The notes below the pieces were generated by a model. That model saw only the letters and a program-made list of their open reading frames with translations, was not told the origin of the DNA and searched no databases. Shown here piece after piece: positions 27,088 through 39,400 of a stretch of DNA of 64,000 nucleotides. Position numbers and translations under genes: made by a program. The stretch is taken from assembly GCA_949152475.1 (NCBI GenBank), contig OX424564.1, positions 26,658,165 to 26,722,164 of the forward strand, in the 5' to 3' direction. Position 1 is the stretch's first letter. Every line of letters begins with the position of its first letter. Source of the stretch: Terebella lapidaria (taxonomy: Eukaryota > Annelida > Polychaeta > Terebellida > Terebellidae).

Positions 27088-27823
27088 TGTGGCGATTTTG
27101 CCCTAAGCACGCGGCAGGTGATTGTAAACATAAATGCCATTTATGTGGCCTTTTTGTACTTGGCCTTGTTTTGACATGCTCCGTTCGAGCGTGCGTTGCC
27201 ACGGCGACGTATTGTAATTTACGTTCCAGTAAACTATAACAATGGATCGATTTAACCTCGCGTGCGCCCTACAGTTTCTGGTGTATTATATATACACTGG
27301 AAGCGACTCGTTCGAGGAGATTGTCCAAGATCGAGAGACAGGACGCACACGAGGCTCGCCATGAGCTTTGTGTTCCCTGTTAGCGAGTAGTGGGCTCCTA
27401 GAGCCCTGGGGACGATTTCCGTGGGGAGGCCCGGGCTGGGAGAGACAAGTTGCTGACTCGGGGGCCTTCGGCCCTGTGGATCGCCAGCTCTCTCCCTTCC
27501 CGGGACGTGTGACAGAGGCTCTGGCTAGCATGTCGGGCTGTACGGGGTTCCGTCCCCGAGGCAGACCGCGGCTCGCCAGGCCCCGCCAGTTAACACCGTA
27601 GGGATGAACCAGTTTCTGAACGGTGTCCGTAGGCCTGGGAGTGTCGGGTGGGCTGTTACCTGGTTACCGTTAATGCTGAAGTAGTTACCGTGTCCGCCGC
27701 GACCTCCGGTGAGCGGCCCTGCCGCAAGGATCCGGAATAGCGGATGCGCGTCCGCAAGGACTCGGATGAGAGAGGACTATCCTCGAGGATCCCGAAGAGC
27801 GGACGGTAGTCAATAACTTTACA
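27088..27823 (+). repeat. 5' LTR
   Basis: 736 bases, starting TGTGG and ending TTTACA, almost identical to 40331-41066. A TATATATA-like box (GTATTATATATACACTGG) lies near 27280 and could be the core promoter. The downstream part is GC-rich. Confidence 0.95.
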
Positions 27824-27842
27824 TTGGTGCCGTGACCAGGAT
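27824..27842 (+). promoter_or_regulatory. Primer-binding-site-like sequence
   Basis: Immediately after the 5' LTR the sequence TTGGTGCCGTGACCAGGAT sits where the tRNA primer-binding site of an LTR element lies. TGGTGCCGTGACC resembles primer sites of other Ty3/Gypsy elements. The tRNA was not identified. Confidence 0.65.
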
Positions 27843-27935
27843 CAGTCCGACAGTGTTCCATCGCAGCCTACCGTCACAGCGTTGTAGCCTCCTTCGTCCC
27901 TGGGGATCGCCCGCTCCTCAAGGACAACTCAAAAT

Positions 27936-30149
27936 ATGACGAAGGAAAGAGACAAGGCCAAAGATAAGGCCAATGAACCCAAGGGGAGGGATAAGGGTGG
28001 AAATGTCGCGGACCACACCCGGTCGCGCGACAGCCACCGTGAGACGTCTCCGGACGACTCCGGTGGCCGGAAGGAACGCGCGGAAACCTCCGTGGACAAG
28101 ACCCCGTCCGCGGAGACGACTCCGGCGTCCCTGGCTCCGTCTCCGGACGTAGAGTCGCGCCCTGAGGGGCAGCAACAGGGATTGCTATCAGGGCCTGGCC
28201 CTGATCCGGTAGGCGCGGTAGGTGGAGCTGGCAACGGCGCTACCCCGCGCCCGCCTAAGTCCAGACGGCAGTCGTGGCAGGCGACGCTCTTCCAGGGGAC
28301 ATCTCCGGATGTCCGGGATCGAGTGGTAGCCGGCCCGAGTACCTCCGGGCAAGCGGACCAGCAGTACTGGATGCCACATCCAGCCGGAGGAGCTCCCGCA
28401 AGGGCTCCCGGCCGTGAATCCAGGCAGTCCGCGTCAGGCGGGATGGACCAGCTCACCCACACTCTGAGTGAGCTGGCTCCTCTAGGGCGCTATGACCGCG
28501 CCCGGTCGCCCCATCAGGGACGATCAGACCGGCGGAACCGTTCCCCCTCTCCGCTGTCACAAGGCAACTCGGGGCCTTTGACGGAGAGGGAGAGGTGGCT
28601 GATATCCGAGGCGCTTGTGCTGTTCAAGCAGAATCAGCCGCCTTCGAGCGTTGACCCGTCGGCCATCTCAAGTCCGGGGATGTCTGGGCCAGTAGCCCCT
28701 CCCCAAGTCCTGCCGAGTCCGCAGGCGCCGGTGGCCCCCGCAATGGGACCCGCGCCTGCCCCGCGGCTCGGAGGCACCACGTTGGCAACCGCGTCGACCG
28801 TTCCGACGGTTGGAGCGCAAGCCGCGTGGCCGACCTACCCTAACACGTACAGTGTGTCGGACGGGCAGTGGCAACAGGCGGCTTCGGCCCCAAGCTATGC
28901 CGCCCCTTCTGGAGCCTACCCAGTAGGTTCGATGGGAGCCCCGCCCGCACCTAGCCAGAGTGGGTTTTCAGCGGGAATGACCCCGGCGGCAAACGTGAGC
29001 TTCCCTGCTCCTCCGTCCGCGGCGTCGATGTTTGCTCCGGCAGACTCCGCCGCAGGCGCAGGAAGCGCACGGAACTTGCCGCTGTACACGGACGACCCCG
29101 GAGCCGGGACCGCACGTCGGGCGCGTAGCAAACGCGATGACGGGCCCGACCACTCTTCGTGGCGGAAACGGTTCAACGGGGATAACGCCGACTTGGAGGA
29201 CTACTTGCTCCAGGTATGGCGTACCGCCGTGTACGAAGGATGGTCCCAGCATGAAGCTGGACACGTCCTCGCGGGGAGCTTGGAAGGAAAAGCTCTCCGC
29301 GTGATGCCGTGTCTGCCGGTGGGAACAGTGACGTTCGGCGAGGTTGCTCGTCAACTTCGCCTGCTGTTCACGCCGACGACCAATCGGCGGCAGTCTGAAC
29401 GAGAGTTCAAGGCGCGTATCCGCCATCCGACTGAGTCCGTGACAGACTATGCGTTCAACTTACGCATACTCGGCCGGAGAGCTTTTCCGGACATGGACTT
29501 CAGACGGTTTGAGACGATGCTGATCGATCAGTTCATCGATGGCCAGCCTTACCACCTAGCGTACGGGCTGGCCACCCATGAAAAGCGATCGATGGAGGAG
29601 GCAATAGACTCCGCGCTTGCGCTTGAGGTGGCTGTCCGCCCTAGACAGTTGCCTCCAGCCTCGGCTCCGGCCTCGGCTGTACCCGCGCAGGCGGCGACTC
29701 CTCCTCCGGTTAAAGCATCGCAGGTAACCCCGTGGCAGGACCCGGTCGTCCGGGAGCCCGCCAGGGAACCTACCCCGCAGCGGGTTAGTGCGCCGGCACC
29801 CTCTACAGGGGCGCCCGCACATGCGGCACCAGTCGCCGCGCCGTGCTCGCCTTCGGACGAGTACGACATGGAGGAATACGACCTCGGCGCCGCGCAGATG
29901 ATTGCGCACTGCGCCGGGATCGAAGCTCCGGGACCCGCAGAATGTTGCGCGTTCACCTCCGGACCGGCCGAGAACCGTCCCTGCTACTTCTGCGGAAAGC
30001 AGGGACACTTTTGGCTGAAGTGTCCGGAGTTGCTGGAACGCCTGCGGTCGCGCGGATACCAGGGAAACCTTCCTGGCCCGCAACGGAGGAATTCCTTCCG
30101 GTCTGGTACTCCGGGACAACAGAACCGGAACCCGCGACAGGGAAACTAG
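27936..30149 (+). CDS. gag: Gag of the Ty3/Gypsy element
   Basis: A 737-residue frame. The first about 380 residues are low-complexity, charged then Pro/Ala/Ser-rich. A retrotransposon Gag (capsid-like) region follows at about residues 410-570, with LEDYLLQVWRTAVYEGWSQ and the usual helical 'REF..R.......TDYA..LR.L...AFPDM' pattern. A CCHC zinc knuckle near the end, CYFCGKQGHFWLKC, fits C-x2-C-x4-H-x4-C and would bind RNA. The pol frame overlaps its end in the -1 register; ribosomal frameshifting is a known device in this family. It is longer than most Gypsy Gag proteins because of the disordered N-terminal half. Confidence 0.93.
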   Translation: MTKERDKAKDKANEPKGRDKGGNVADHTRSRDSHRETSPDDSGGRKERAETSVDKTPSAETTPASLAPSPDVESRPEGQQQGLLSGPGPDPVGAVGGAGNGATPRPPKSRRQSWQATLFQGTSPDVRDRVVAGPSTSGQADQQYWMPHPAGGAPARAPGRESRQSASGGMDQLTHTLSELAPLGRYDRARSPHQGRSDRRNRSPSPLSQGNSGPLTERERWLISEALVLFKQNQPPSSVDPSAISSPGMSGPVAPPQVLPSPQAPVAPAMGPAPAPRLGGTTLATASTVPTVGAQAAWPTYPNTYSVSDGQWQQAASAPSYAAPSGAYPVGSMGAPPAPSQSGFSAGMTPAANVSFPAPPSAASMFAPADSAAGAGSARNLPLYTDDPGAGTARRARSKRDDGPDHSSWRKRFNGDNADLEDYLLQVWRTAVYEGWSQHEAGHVLAGSLEGKALRVMPCLPVGTVTFGEVARQLRLLFTPTTNRRQSEREFKARIRHPTESVTDYAFNLRILGRRAFPDMDFRRFETMLIDQFIDGQPYHLAYGLATHEKRSMEEAIDSALALEVAVRPRQLPPASAPASAVPAQAATPPPVKASQVTPWQDPVVREPAREPTPQRVSAPAPSTGAPAHAAPVAAPCSPSDEYDMEEYDLGAAQMIAHCAGIEAPGPAECCAFTSGPAENRPCYFCGKQGHFWLKCPELLERLRSRGYQGNLPGPQRRNSFRSGTPGQQNRNPRQGN

Positions 30150-33100
30150 ATCCGGACGTGGTGGCGACCAACACTGCGTCCGGGGATAGTTGTCCGGTGG
30201 CAAACGATGCCGCCCCACCCGCTGATGAGCAGGACGAACCCCAAGTAGATATGACTTCTCCGGAAGTAGTCCTTGGAGATCAGTCCAGCTCCTCCGCGGC
30301 TGAGGCGGATGGCGAGGACTCCGTAGATGAGCCCGGCGCGTGCGAAGGGTATCGCCCTACCTGCGCGCTGGTGAGGGACTATTGCTGGTACCTGCCCCTG
30401 TCCTTCGGACGGGAGCCGGTCCGGTTCCTCATGGACTCAGGCTCGGAGGTGACCATCGTGGCCGCCGGGACGTTTAGGAAGGAGCCCGCGCTCCGCAACC
30501 TCGAGTTGCGGGATCCCGGACCGTATAAGCTCTACGGAGCGGGAGACAACCGCATCCGTGTCCATGGCATCATCGATCTGCCTATTACCCTTGGGGACAA
30601 GGTGTATCTGACAGAGACGATCGTGGCGGATATCGGAGCGGCCGGGATTATTGGGATGAATTTTCTACGGGCCCACCGGGTGGTTGCCAACTTTAGTGCT
30701 GGCGAGTTCCGGATGGGAGAGGACACACACTTCCTCTTCCGCTCGGGCCCGATGCATTCATTCCAGATGCGGACATCGCGCACTGTAGTAGTGCCACCGA
30801 TGAGTGAGATGATCATCGAGACGAGGCCGCGTGGTCCCCGCATGCCCCTCGATGGTCGACCGTGTGTAGTGCAACCCGTGAGCAGTTTCGCCGCAGGAAC
30901 TGGGCTCGTGCTGGGTGGGGCCCTGGTCATGTCCAACCCCCGCGCGATGCCCATCCTCGTAGTGAATCCTACGGATGCTCCGATTGTACTGAAGCGCGGA
31001 TGCATAGCAGCTACTGCTATTCCCGCGTCTTCGAGTCGCGTCCTCCCCGACGATCCTGTCTGCCGCGCTGCGTGCGCGGCGGCGGCCACCGGGGATGACC
31101 CGTTCACCCTGCCGGACCATTTGGAATCTCGGGTTCCGAAGGACCGGTTGGATGAAGAGCAGCGCCAAGCGCTCCGCAAACTGCTGCGGCAGTATGCGGA
31201 TGTGTTCATGGGTCCTGATGGTGCGGTTGGCAAGACTGACGTCGCCAAACACCGCATCGACCTCGTGGACGAGCGTCCTCTCAAGCAGCGTCTTCGTCGG
31301 GCAGCAATAGTGCACCAAACCAAGAGGTCATAGACCAGGAGGTGCAAAAGATGCTCGACTTGGACATCATCGAACCCAGTGACAGCCCTTGGGCCAGTCC
31401 GGTGGTTATGGTGAAGAAGAAGGACGGCTCGTGGAGGTTCTGCGTGGACTATCGGAAACTCAACGATGCCACGCGGAAGGACTCATATCCTCTCCCGCAC
31501 ATTGAAGATACCTTCGATGCCCTGGCCGGTTCGCACTATTTCTGTGCTCTGGATCTGGCCTCCGGGTATTGGCAGGTGGAGATGGAGGAGAGTGATCGGG
31601 CGAAGACTGCCTTCGTTACCAAGAACGGGCTCTACCAATTCAAGGTAATGCCGTTCGGGCTCTGTAGCGCACCAGCGACGTTCGAGCGCCTCATGGAGAT
31701 GGTACTTAAAGGGTTCCTCTGGAAGCGATGTATGGTCTACATCGACGATGTCGTCGTGTATGGCCGGTCGTTCGAGGAAACCCTCACCAACCTCCAGATG
31801 GTGCTCCATCGCATCCGCGGAGCAGGGCTTAAATTGAAGCCAAGTAAGTGCGAACTATTCGCGCAGGAAATCCTGTACTTGGGCTTCATGGTAACGGGCA
31901 CCGGAGTGAGACCAGACCCCGCAAAGGTGGCGGCCGTGCAGAAATGGCCTCCGCCCTGCAACGTGGCGGACGTGAGGTCCTTTTTGGGCTTCGCGAGCTA
32001 CCACCGCAGGTTTATTCGCGGCTTTGCGGAGATCGCTCGTCCCCTTACTATCCTCACGGAAAAGGGCGCCGATTTTGTTTGGTCCGCCGAGCAGGCTGAC
32101 GCCTTCTCGGGACTCCGGCAGGCCTTGGTAGTGGCCCCGGTGCTGCGGCACCCTCGTCCGGACTGCGAGTTCATCCTGGACACTGACGCGAGTAACTTTG
32201 CACTCGGCGGTGTCCTCTCGCAGATCGTGGACGGGCAAGAGCGGGTAGTAGCTTATGCGAGTGTGGCCTTGAGCCGCTCTCAAATGAACTACTGTACCAC
32301 TCATCGCGAGTTGCTCGCGGTGGTTACGATGACCAAGCGTTTCCGGCACTATTTGTTGGGACGCCATTTCCGCTTGCGGACTGATCATAGTTCGCTGAGA
32401 TGGCTCCTCAACTATAGTGAGGCCGATGGCTTGGTGGCGCGGTGGCTCGTCAAACTCCAGGAGTATGACATGCAGATAGAGCATCGCGCTGGTAAGTTGC
32501 ACGGCAACGCGGACGGCCTGTCCCGTTGTCATAAGTGCAAGAATCCGGGTTGTGCAGGGATGGCGCCATTCCAGCAAGCCGCGGATTCGTCCTCAGACTC
32601 GGAATTGGACGTTCCGGGGAGACCGCAGGCCGCCGCCCCCTCTAACAACACGGCGGCCGGAGCGTTTAGGGCTAATCTCCGCGCGCGGACCCGCCGTTAT
32701 CGGCGAGGGCGTCCCGCATACGAAGCGGAGGTGCGGCTCAGCTCCAGCGAGTCCTCCTCGAGTCCGGCGGTGTACTCCTCGTGGGTACCCTTGTCCTCTG
32801 GAGAGTCTGAGTATGAGCGGTCCTTGCCCCCTGTGGTGATGGCCGCTGCGGCGCAGCCGGACGCGACGGATGAGGAGCCTAATTACTTGGGTGGCTACTC
32901 TCCGGCGCAGATAGCTGCGACGCAAAGAGCTGACAGAGCTCTGGCACCGGTAATCACAGCCCTTGAGGCCGGCCAGAAGCCCTCGAAGGATGAGCGAAAG
33001 ACCTACAGGGAGGAGACCTTGTCTCTAGTATCTCAGTGGGAACGACTCTCCTTGAGGGATGGCCTCTTATACCGGCGCTATGAGCCACCGACCCCACTGC

Positions 33101-34587
33101 CTCCAATATGGCAGTTGGTGCTTCCGGCGGAGCTGCGGAAAGAAGTACTCCACCAGTTGCATGACCTCCGGGTGACCGGTCACTTGGGAATCCGGAGGAC
33201 CGTCCATTGGCTACAACAGCGCTTTCATTGGCCTGGTAGCAGCTTGGACGTGCAACGGTGGTGCGCAGCCTGCCCTCGGTGTCAAGCTCGTAAAGGAGTT
33301 CCGACTCCTGGCCACCACCCCTTGACCACGGTTAAGGCGGGCGCGCCGTTTGATCGGATAGCTTTGGATATACTGGATACCCACCGGGTCACCCCGCGCG
33401 GTTTCCGGTACATCCTGGTAATATCCGACTATTTTACCAAGTATACCGACGCCTACCCACTGCGCCGCCAGACTGCGGACGAGGTAGCTCGGTTATTGGT
33501 GAATAGATGGGTGGTGTACCATGGGGTACCTAAACAGGTACATTCGGATCAGGGCACGCAATTTGAGAGCAACCTGTTCCGAAACCTAGCACAGATGCTA
33601 GGCAGTACCAAGGTGTGGACCACCCCCTACAGGCCCCAGTCTGATGGCCAGGTCGAACGCTTTAATCGATCGGTCCTCAATATGCTGGCGGCCTTTGTGA
33701 ACGATCGTGCGAATGATTGGGATGACCACCTCCCGTATGTCTTAATGGCGTACCGGTCGTCGGTCCACTCTTCGACCGGAGTTACTCCGCACGCGATGTT
33801 GTACGGCCGGGAGCTAAATTTGCCCGTGGATATTATGTATCCAACTGCGGCAGAGACCGGCGCAGTACCCCAGTGCGGTCCGGAATACGTGGAGTGGATT
33901 CGCCGCGCCCTGGCGAACGCCCATGATTTCGCGCGCGCGCGCCTGGACAAGTCTGCCATCCGGCAGAAGCGAGGCTATGACGCCCATGCTAAGGGTAGGC
34001 CAGCTTTTGCGGAAGGCGACAAGGTGCGCTACTATTATCCGCCGCTTAAGCAAGGCAATAAATTTGCTAAGCCGTGGATAGGCCCGTTTACAGTACTGAA
34101 ACAGGTGACAGATGTGGACTACCGGATCCGGAGGGATTCCGATCCGGACAGGGTTCTGGTTGTCCATATCGATAATCTGAAGAAGTACGAGGGCCCGCTT
34201 GTCATGGATCCGCTCGTTCAAGATGCGGAACCGGATGATGCTCCCGTGTGGGATCCGTCTGGTCAGCATCCGCGGACTCCGGACGAGCGTGTGCGCCGTA
34301 TGGTGGGCCTCCCGGACCTCTCTGACCCGTCAGATGATGGACTGGGTGGCTATCAGCCAGATGACGGCGATCCGCAGGTACCCCCACTACCTCCAGTACC
34401 TGCGGATGACGGGCGGCCACGCCGGAAACCACGTGCGCCAGCGGTATGGGTGGGAATAACCTTCCGCCCATGCGGATGCGTCTGCGGTACCCGTCTATCA
34501 TACTACGGATGGGTTTTAGGTCGTTCCGTGAGAGTCCGCACGACTTACCTCCGCGGGTGGCTACTTTGTGGCTATCTTCGGAGTTGA
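30150..34587 (+). CDS. pol: Pol region of the Ty3/Gypsy element
   Basis: Domains in order: aspartic protease with FLMDSGSEVTIVA near 30424; reverse transcriptase about 31340-31960, with RFCVDYRKLNDAT, FCALDLASGYWQ, MPFGLCSAPATFERLM and the catalytic YIDDVVVY; RNase H about 32160-32520, starting LDTDASNFALGGVL; integrase about 33150-33900, with the HHCC finger (GHLGIRRTVHWLQQRFHWPG then C-x2-C) and the D-D-E core (ALDILDT, HSDQGTQFESN, DGQVERFNRS); and a C-terminal GPF/chromodomain-like block KPWIGPFTVLKQV. A Ser-rich linker separates RNase H and integrase. Domain order defines Ty3/Gypsy (Metaviridae). No envelope-like membrane protein follows. Confidence 0.95.
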
Positions 34588-36494
34588 GGTCCGCGGAGAC
34601 TTTCATGTCGTAACACCGCCGCTCCGCATCCGCCCTCCTGTAGTTTCTAGCGCCAGGGACGTGCGGATGGCCTGTCCGCACATTGTGGACGGCTGTCCGG
34701 CGTAATCCGCACAACGGTTACGCTGGCCGGACGAATTTACTGATCCGGCCGGACGCCCCTGGTCCCGGGACAACCTCTTATATGGCCAGACTGAGGTTGG
34801 GATTTACGTCCGCTACGGGGGAAGCGCCTTCCCACGGATTTGGGGAGCTGGCTCTGGACGCGGGGATAGTGTCCGCAGATGAGGACTGATGTCCGCGGTT
34901 CGTCCGCGTGACTCGTCCGGCGTCCGCGGCGCTTTAAGATGACGCACTTCGGTGTAGTTATCCCCCGTGAGCCATTACTATAATTGCGGATTATAGTAAA
35001 TTAAGGTTTCTTACGGCAGGAAACCGACTATCCATTATGATAATGGAGCGGTTGTTAAGTCCGCGTGTGCGGACCAGCCGCGGCAGCGGGTGACGCTCGT
35101 TCTCGTCCGGATCGTACCTTACAATACGCGGCCTGGCCGGAATGACCGGAACCCCGGCCTCCTTCTAAGAAGGGGGTCGTATATTACATGCGCAACACTT
35201 GTGGTGGCTTCTAATTCCAATTTCATCTTCAGTGGATAAGGGCAATACGCCGTACAATGGTAGACGTCCGGCCTGGACTCCGTCCGCGGGCAGCTCCGGA
35301 CGTCCGCCGGCTATTGCTTTCACCATCTTTGGGCGCCTCTAGATTGGGCGCCGGTATGAAGGGTTCGCCCCCTAACCAGTGCGGTTATGGACCATGCCGG
35401 CTCCGCGTCTAAATCTATTGGCTCCGCGCTCCGGTAGTCGTTTGAGGAGGCTCTGGGCTGGACCGGGCACCGCTCCGCGGCCGGGCAGTACGTCGGGGAT
35501 GCTAGTGGGCGCTTTGCAAACGCCCATAGGGCGCCCGATTGTCTGTCCGGACGTCATGGGTATGTCCGATCGCCCTGTAAGCGTGCCAGCGGCTATGGGG
35601 AGTGATTTTGTTTATTTTCCATCTCATTTATTATTTATGGGAGGATTATAAGCCACAAGTGTGTGCGTGTTTCCCGTGGAAATGCTATTCTTACTCATTT
35701 ATCCCATATATGAGAAAGTTTAGTGATATATCTTTTCCCTGGTGCAATAGAGAGTAAGAAATCGGGAGATTTCTGCTTTCGCGAGAGGGGTGTAGGAGAT
35801 TGTGTACATTGTATCGAAGGCCGTATGCCGTGATCTATGAAAAGCAGGCAAGCGGTGGTGGATTTATTTCCATTGCTGCTTGAGCGGTGTTAAATTTTTA
35901 TTTATCGCTGCTGATAGGGTGACATAATCGTAACACCCACAAGTAGTTTGGCTTTTTGATACATTGTATACAATCTTTAACCTGCGAGGGTGATTAACTT
36001 CACGTCATTGATCGCCAGTGCGAAAGCTATTGCTAATGACTGCTGTTAATTACTGTAGTATTTTAGCGGGTTCCCCCGGGATGGCTTGTGTACACAAGCC
36101 ACCCGTATACATGGCACGATAGGAGTCACCGGGGGGAGATGCGTGTATGGGAATGCGGGAATGTAAAACGTCCTTTTGTCTGTCGATCGGGTAGATGCAG
36201 TGAATAGACGTTTCCACGGGAACGCGTCATACGATGCGTGTGCAGTATAACTGCCAACACTTGATGCCTATAATCGATGTAACTCGACACCTTCTCGTCA
36301 TTCAAGCGCTCGGCACTGGTGGAGACGGATCTGCGGATCTGACTCCCAGTGTTTACGGCGTTTAGAGCGCTTGATATGTCTGAGAGTAGTGATGGTTGGG
36401 AAGGTGATGTAGGGAGGGAAGAGGGGTCTCTTGAGCGCGGTAATTCGTACTCGAGACCCCAGACTACCGCGAGGACATCCCTCGGGGAGCCTAT
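34588..36494 (+). other. Non-coding spacer between pol and third frame
   Basis: GC-rich at first, with many TCCG/CCGCG words and several short inverted TCCGCGGAC-type palindromes. It becomes more AT-rich after about 35600 and has no supported frame. It could hold a leader or splice signals for the third gene, but none can be chosen by eye. Confidence 0.5.
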
Positions 36495-39400
36495 GTGGGT
36501 TCTGAGGAATCCAGCTCCGGCTCCGGTTCTTACACAGGAACCGAGTCCGAGAGCGAGGTCGCGGAGGACCGCCCCGCAGAGAGTGACTCGGCCACGCCAG
36601 GCGCTGAGCAGCTCTTAAATCCGTCGCCTTTTCCTCGTATGGAAGAGGTGATGGACTGCGGTGGTGCGGGACTCGTGGATGTAGACATTGAGTTGCATCC
36701 GCACCCAGAGATGCTTGCGTCTTTGGGTCCGAATGAGAGTACTCGTGCGGAAACCCGTCCGGATGGCCGTAGCCGTCCGGACACCGGTTCTGCCGAGAAC
36801 TCCTCGGTGTCCGCACCTGCGGAGTCTGGTCCGCACGACCAGAAGGCCCCTGGGACTTGGGCGGAGCAGGTTGACGCGGCTGAGGAAGCCGCATCCCAAG
36901 CGCCGCCTCAGGGACAGGAGTCTGGCTCGAAGGAGACCGAGAACCGAGATGACGGGTTTACATCGCCCGTCTCTAGGCGTACTCGCCGTCGAGCCCGGGA
37001 GATTGCCCAGAAGCAGTGGAGAGCCCAGCAAGAGCTGGAAGCCGCTGACCGCGGGCAATCTGAGGCCGGATCCGACCCGGACCCGGCCTCCTCGCCTCCG
37101 AAGAAGAAGAAGAAGAAGCGGCCGCACCGGAAAAAGAAGTCCGACGGCCCCTCGCCTCAAGCCGGATCGAAGTCCGGAGGACCTCAGCCACTGGCGCCTA
37201 AGCCGGGCGGCCAGAAAGGGTCCTCCGCCAAACCCGGAGTCGCCGAGACGCCTAATCCCTCGGGATCTGGTGCGGGCGGCGCCTCCGCGGGATCCGGCCC
37301 AGGCGCGGGAGGTTCCTGTAAGCGGGTGCCTATCCAGGCACCGAAAGGAACCTCCTCTTCTTCTTCCTCCGGTACCAAGAAACCTACCGGAGCTGCGGAG
37401 GTGGGGTCGAGTCCAGTGGACAGAGGGCGTCCCGTGCCGAAGGAGGGAGAGCTTCGTTTAGAACTCCTCCGGAAGCGCGCGGAGCAAGACGGGGTCCACC
37501 TGTCTGACGCCGCACTGGAAGCGGGATGGCGGTCCTTCGTTGCGCAGCAACAGAGGGCCGCGCCCCCACGCGGGAAGAGTGTGCCCCGACAAACCAGGTC
37601 GGAGAATCGTTCGGGGGCGGCCAAAAAGAAGAAACGGTCGTCCTCGGAGCAGCCCTCTATCCAGAGGCTGCGGGCCGAAATGGGCCCCGAACTCCCTGGA
37701 GTCCGTCAGGGACACATGTTCCTCCCGCGCTATGGCAGGGATCCGCAAGGGCGCCGCACAGCGGCGGCCGGCGCGGCGGCCGACACGCCTTTCACACGGC
37801 CTCGTCCACTCACGGACGAGGAGCGTGTCGGGTTGCCGCCCGAGACAGAGGAGGGTGTAATATGCCAACTCTGTCCGAAATCCCTGGACGGGTATGAGGA
37901 CCCGCACCGTGCGCTCAACCGGGATCGTAGGTATCCTACCTACGACCACTTGAGTCGACATATTGCGGGGTACCACTACCCCTGGATGCAAATGTTCGTT
38001 TGCAAGAGGTGCTACTCCAGCAGACCTCAGCAACGATATTTCGCCAGTTTGGAGGCCCTGAATGATCACCGCTCGGGTGCACACCGCGGTGAGGGACTTC
38101 ATACCGTTGGTAATGAAGTGGGGTCTGTATTCAATTTTGGATACATACCACCGAGGGTGGCGTCGTTCATGACTACGTCAGGAACGGCGAATCACCGATT
38201 CTTTCACTGGGGTCCATGGCGCTTTGCACAGCGCATCATGGACGATGCCTGGAAGGAGTCTGGCGTTGTGTCCGCGGGCTCGAGCTACACCGCTCGCCTG
38301 ACGGCGACAATGGGCCAGACCCCGGCGGAGTTCCAGGCGGCGGAAGCCGCCCGGACAGCAGCAGAGGCTGTCCGTGAACCGCCGGTGATCCAGGCCGGTG
38401 AAGAACGGCACCGGGTGACCATGATCGTGTCGGAGATGCCGCAGATCGCGGCCAAGACACGAGTGGCTACTCCTAAGCCGCGACCCCAGCCGAAGACTCA
38501 GGGGAAGAGCTCGTCCGCCGGAAAGGCTCCGGCCGGGACGACGCCCCTGCAGTCTCCGGGTGCGCTGACTCAGGAGGACTACCCGGGCTTGCTCGAGGTG
38601 ACGGTACCCGCGGGTCCGTCTGAGGGACAGGTGGTGGCAGACACCTCCGCCTCCTCGAGTACCGCGTCGGTGGTCCCGCCAAGGACTCCACGCGTGACTC
38701 CCTCGGTTGCGAGCAGTAGCGGACGTGCGGTACCTCTCTCGAGGTCGGCGTCCGCGTCCTCGTTGGTAGTTGAGGGGACGTCCACAGGGTGGCAAAGCAC
38801 CGCCTCCCTGGACTTGGACCCCCTCGACGCCACGGCGGACGTACGCCGGAGGCTCGGTCCCACGACCGCCAGCGTCTACGAGACTTTCCGCGAGTCTGTA
38901 GGCCAGGCGGTCGGCCATCGTCGCGATGGTATGGACCGGATCCCCCGTGACCCGGCGTTGGTGAACCTGCCGGTGCCCCGAGCCATTCGTGACTTGGGGT
39001 CCGCAGGTGTAGCCGCGTTGGCCCGCGCTCGGGAGGAGCACCCCTGGGATCACCCCCAGCGTGGTCGACTCACCCGAGCGGCGGAGTACCTTGTGGCGGA
39101 GATGGACAGCTCTCTGGATCGGTTCAGCCGGTGCCGCGCCGAGGCCTCCCGTGTCGCATGCGATCTCGCATACGACCAGGGCCTCATGGAAGGCACCCGG
39201 CGGAGCCTAGAGAGCTACCGGACTTTGTCGGCCGTCATTGAGCGGCGCGCGTTCGACCAGGGTCGGACCGCCGCTCTTGCCGAGCAGTCCGGGGCGTCCG
39301 CCCCCGCCCCAGAGGTAGCCGCACGGATGGAGCACCTGGAGGCTGAGAATGAGCAGCTACGGCGTTGTCTTGACGAAGCCGAGGCCGCTCGGACTCGCCT

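Noticed and set aside
27929-32925. Many long open frames antisense to gag and pol
   Set aside because: They mirror GC-rich, strongly biased codons of the retroelement genes and contain no recognisable domains.
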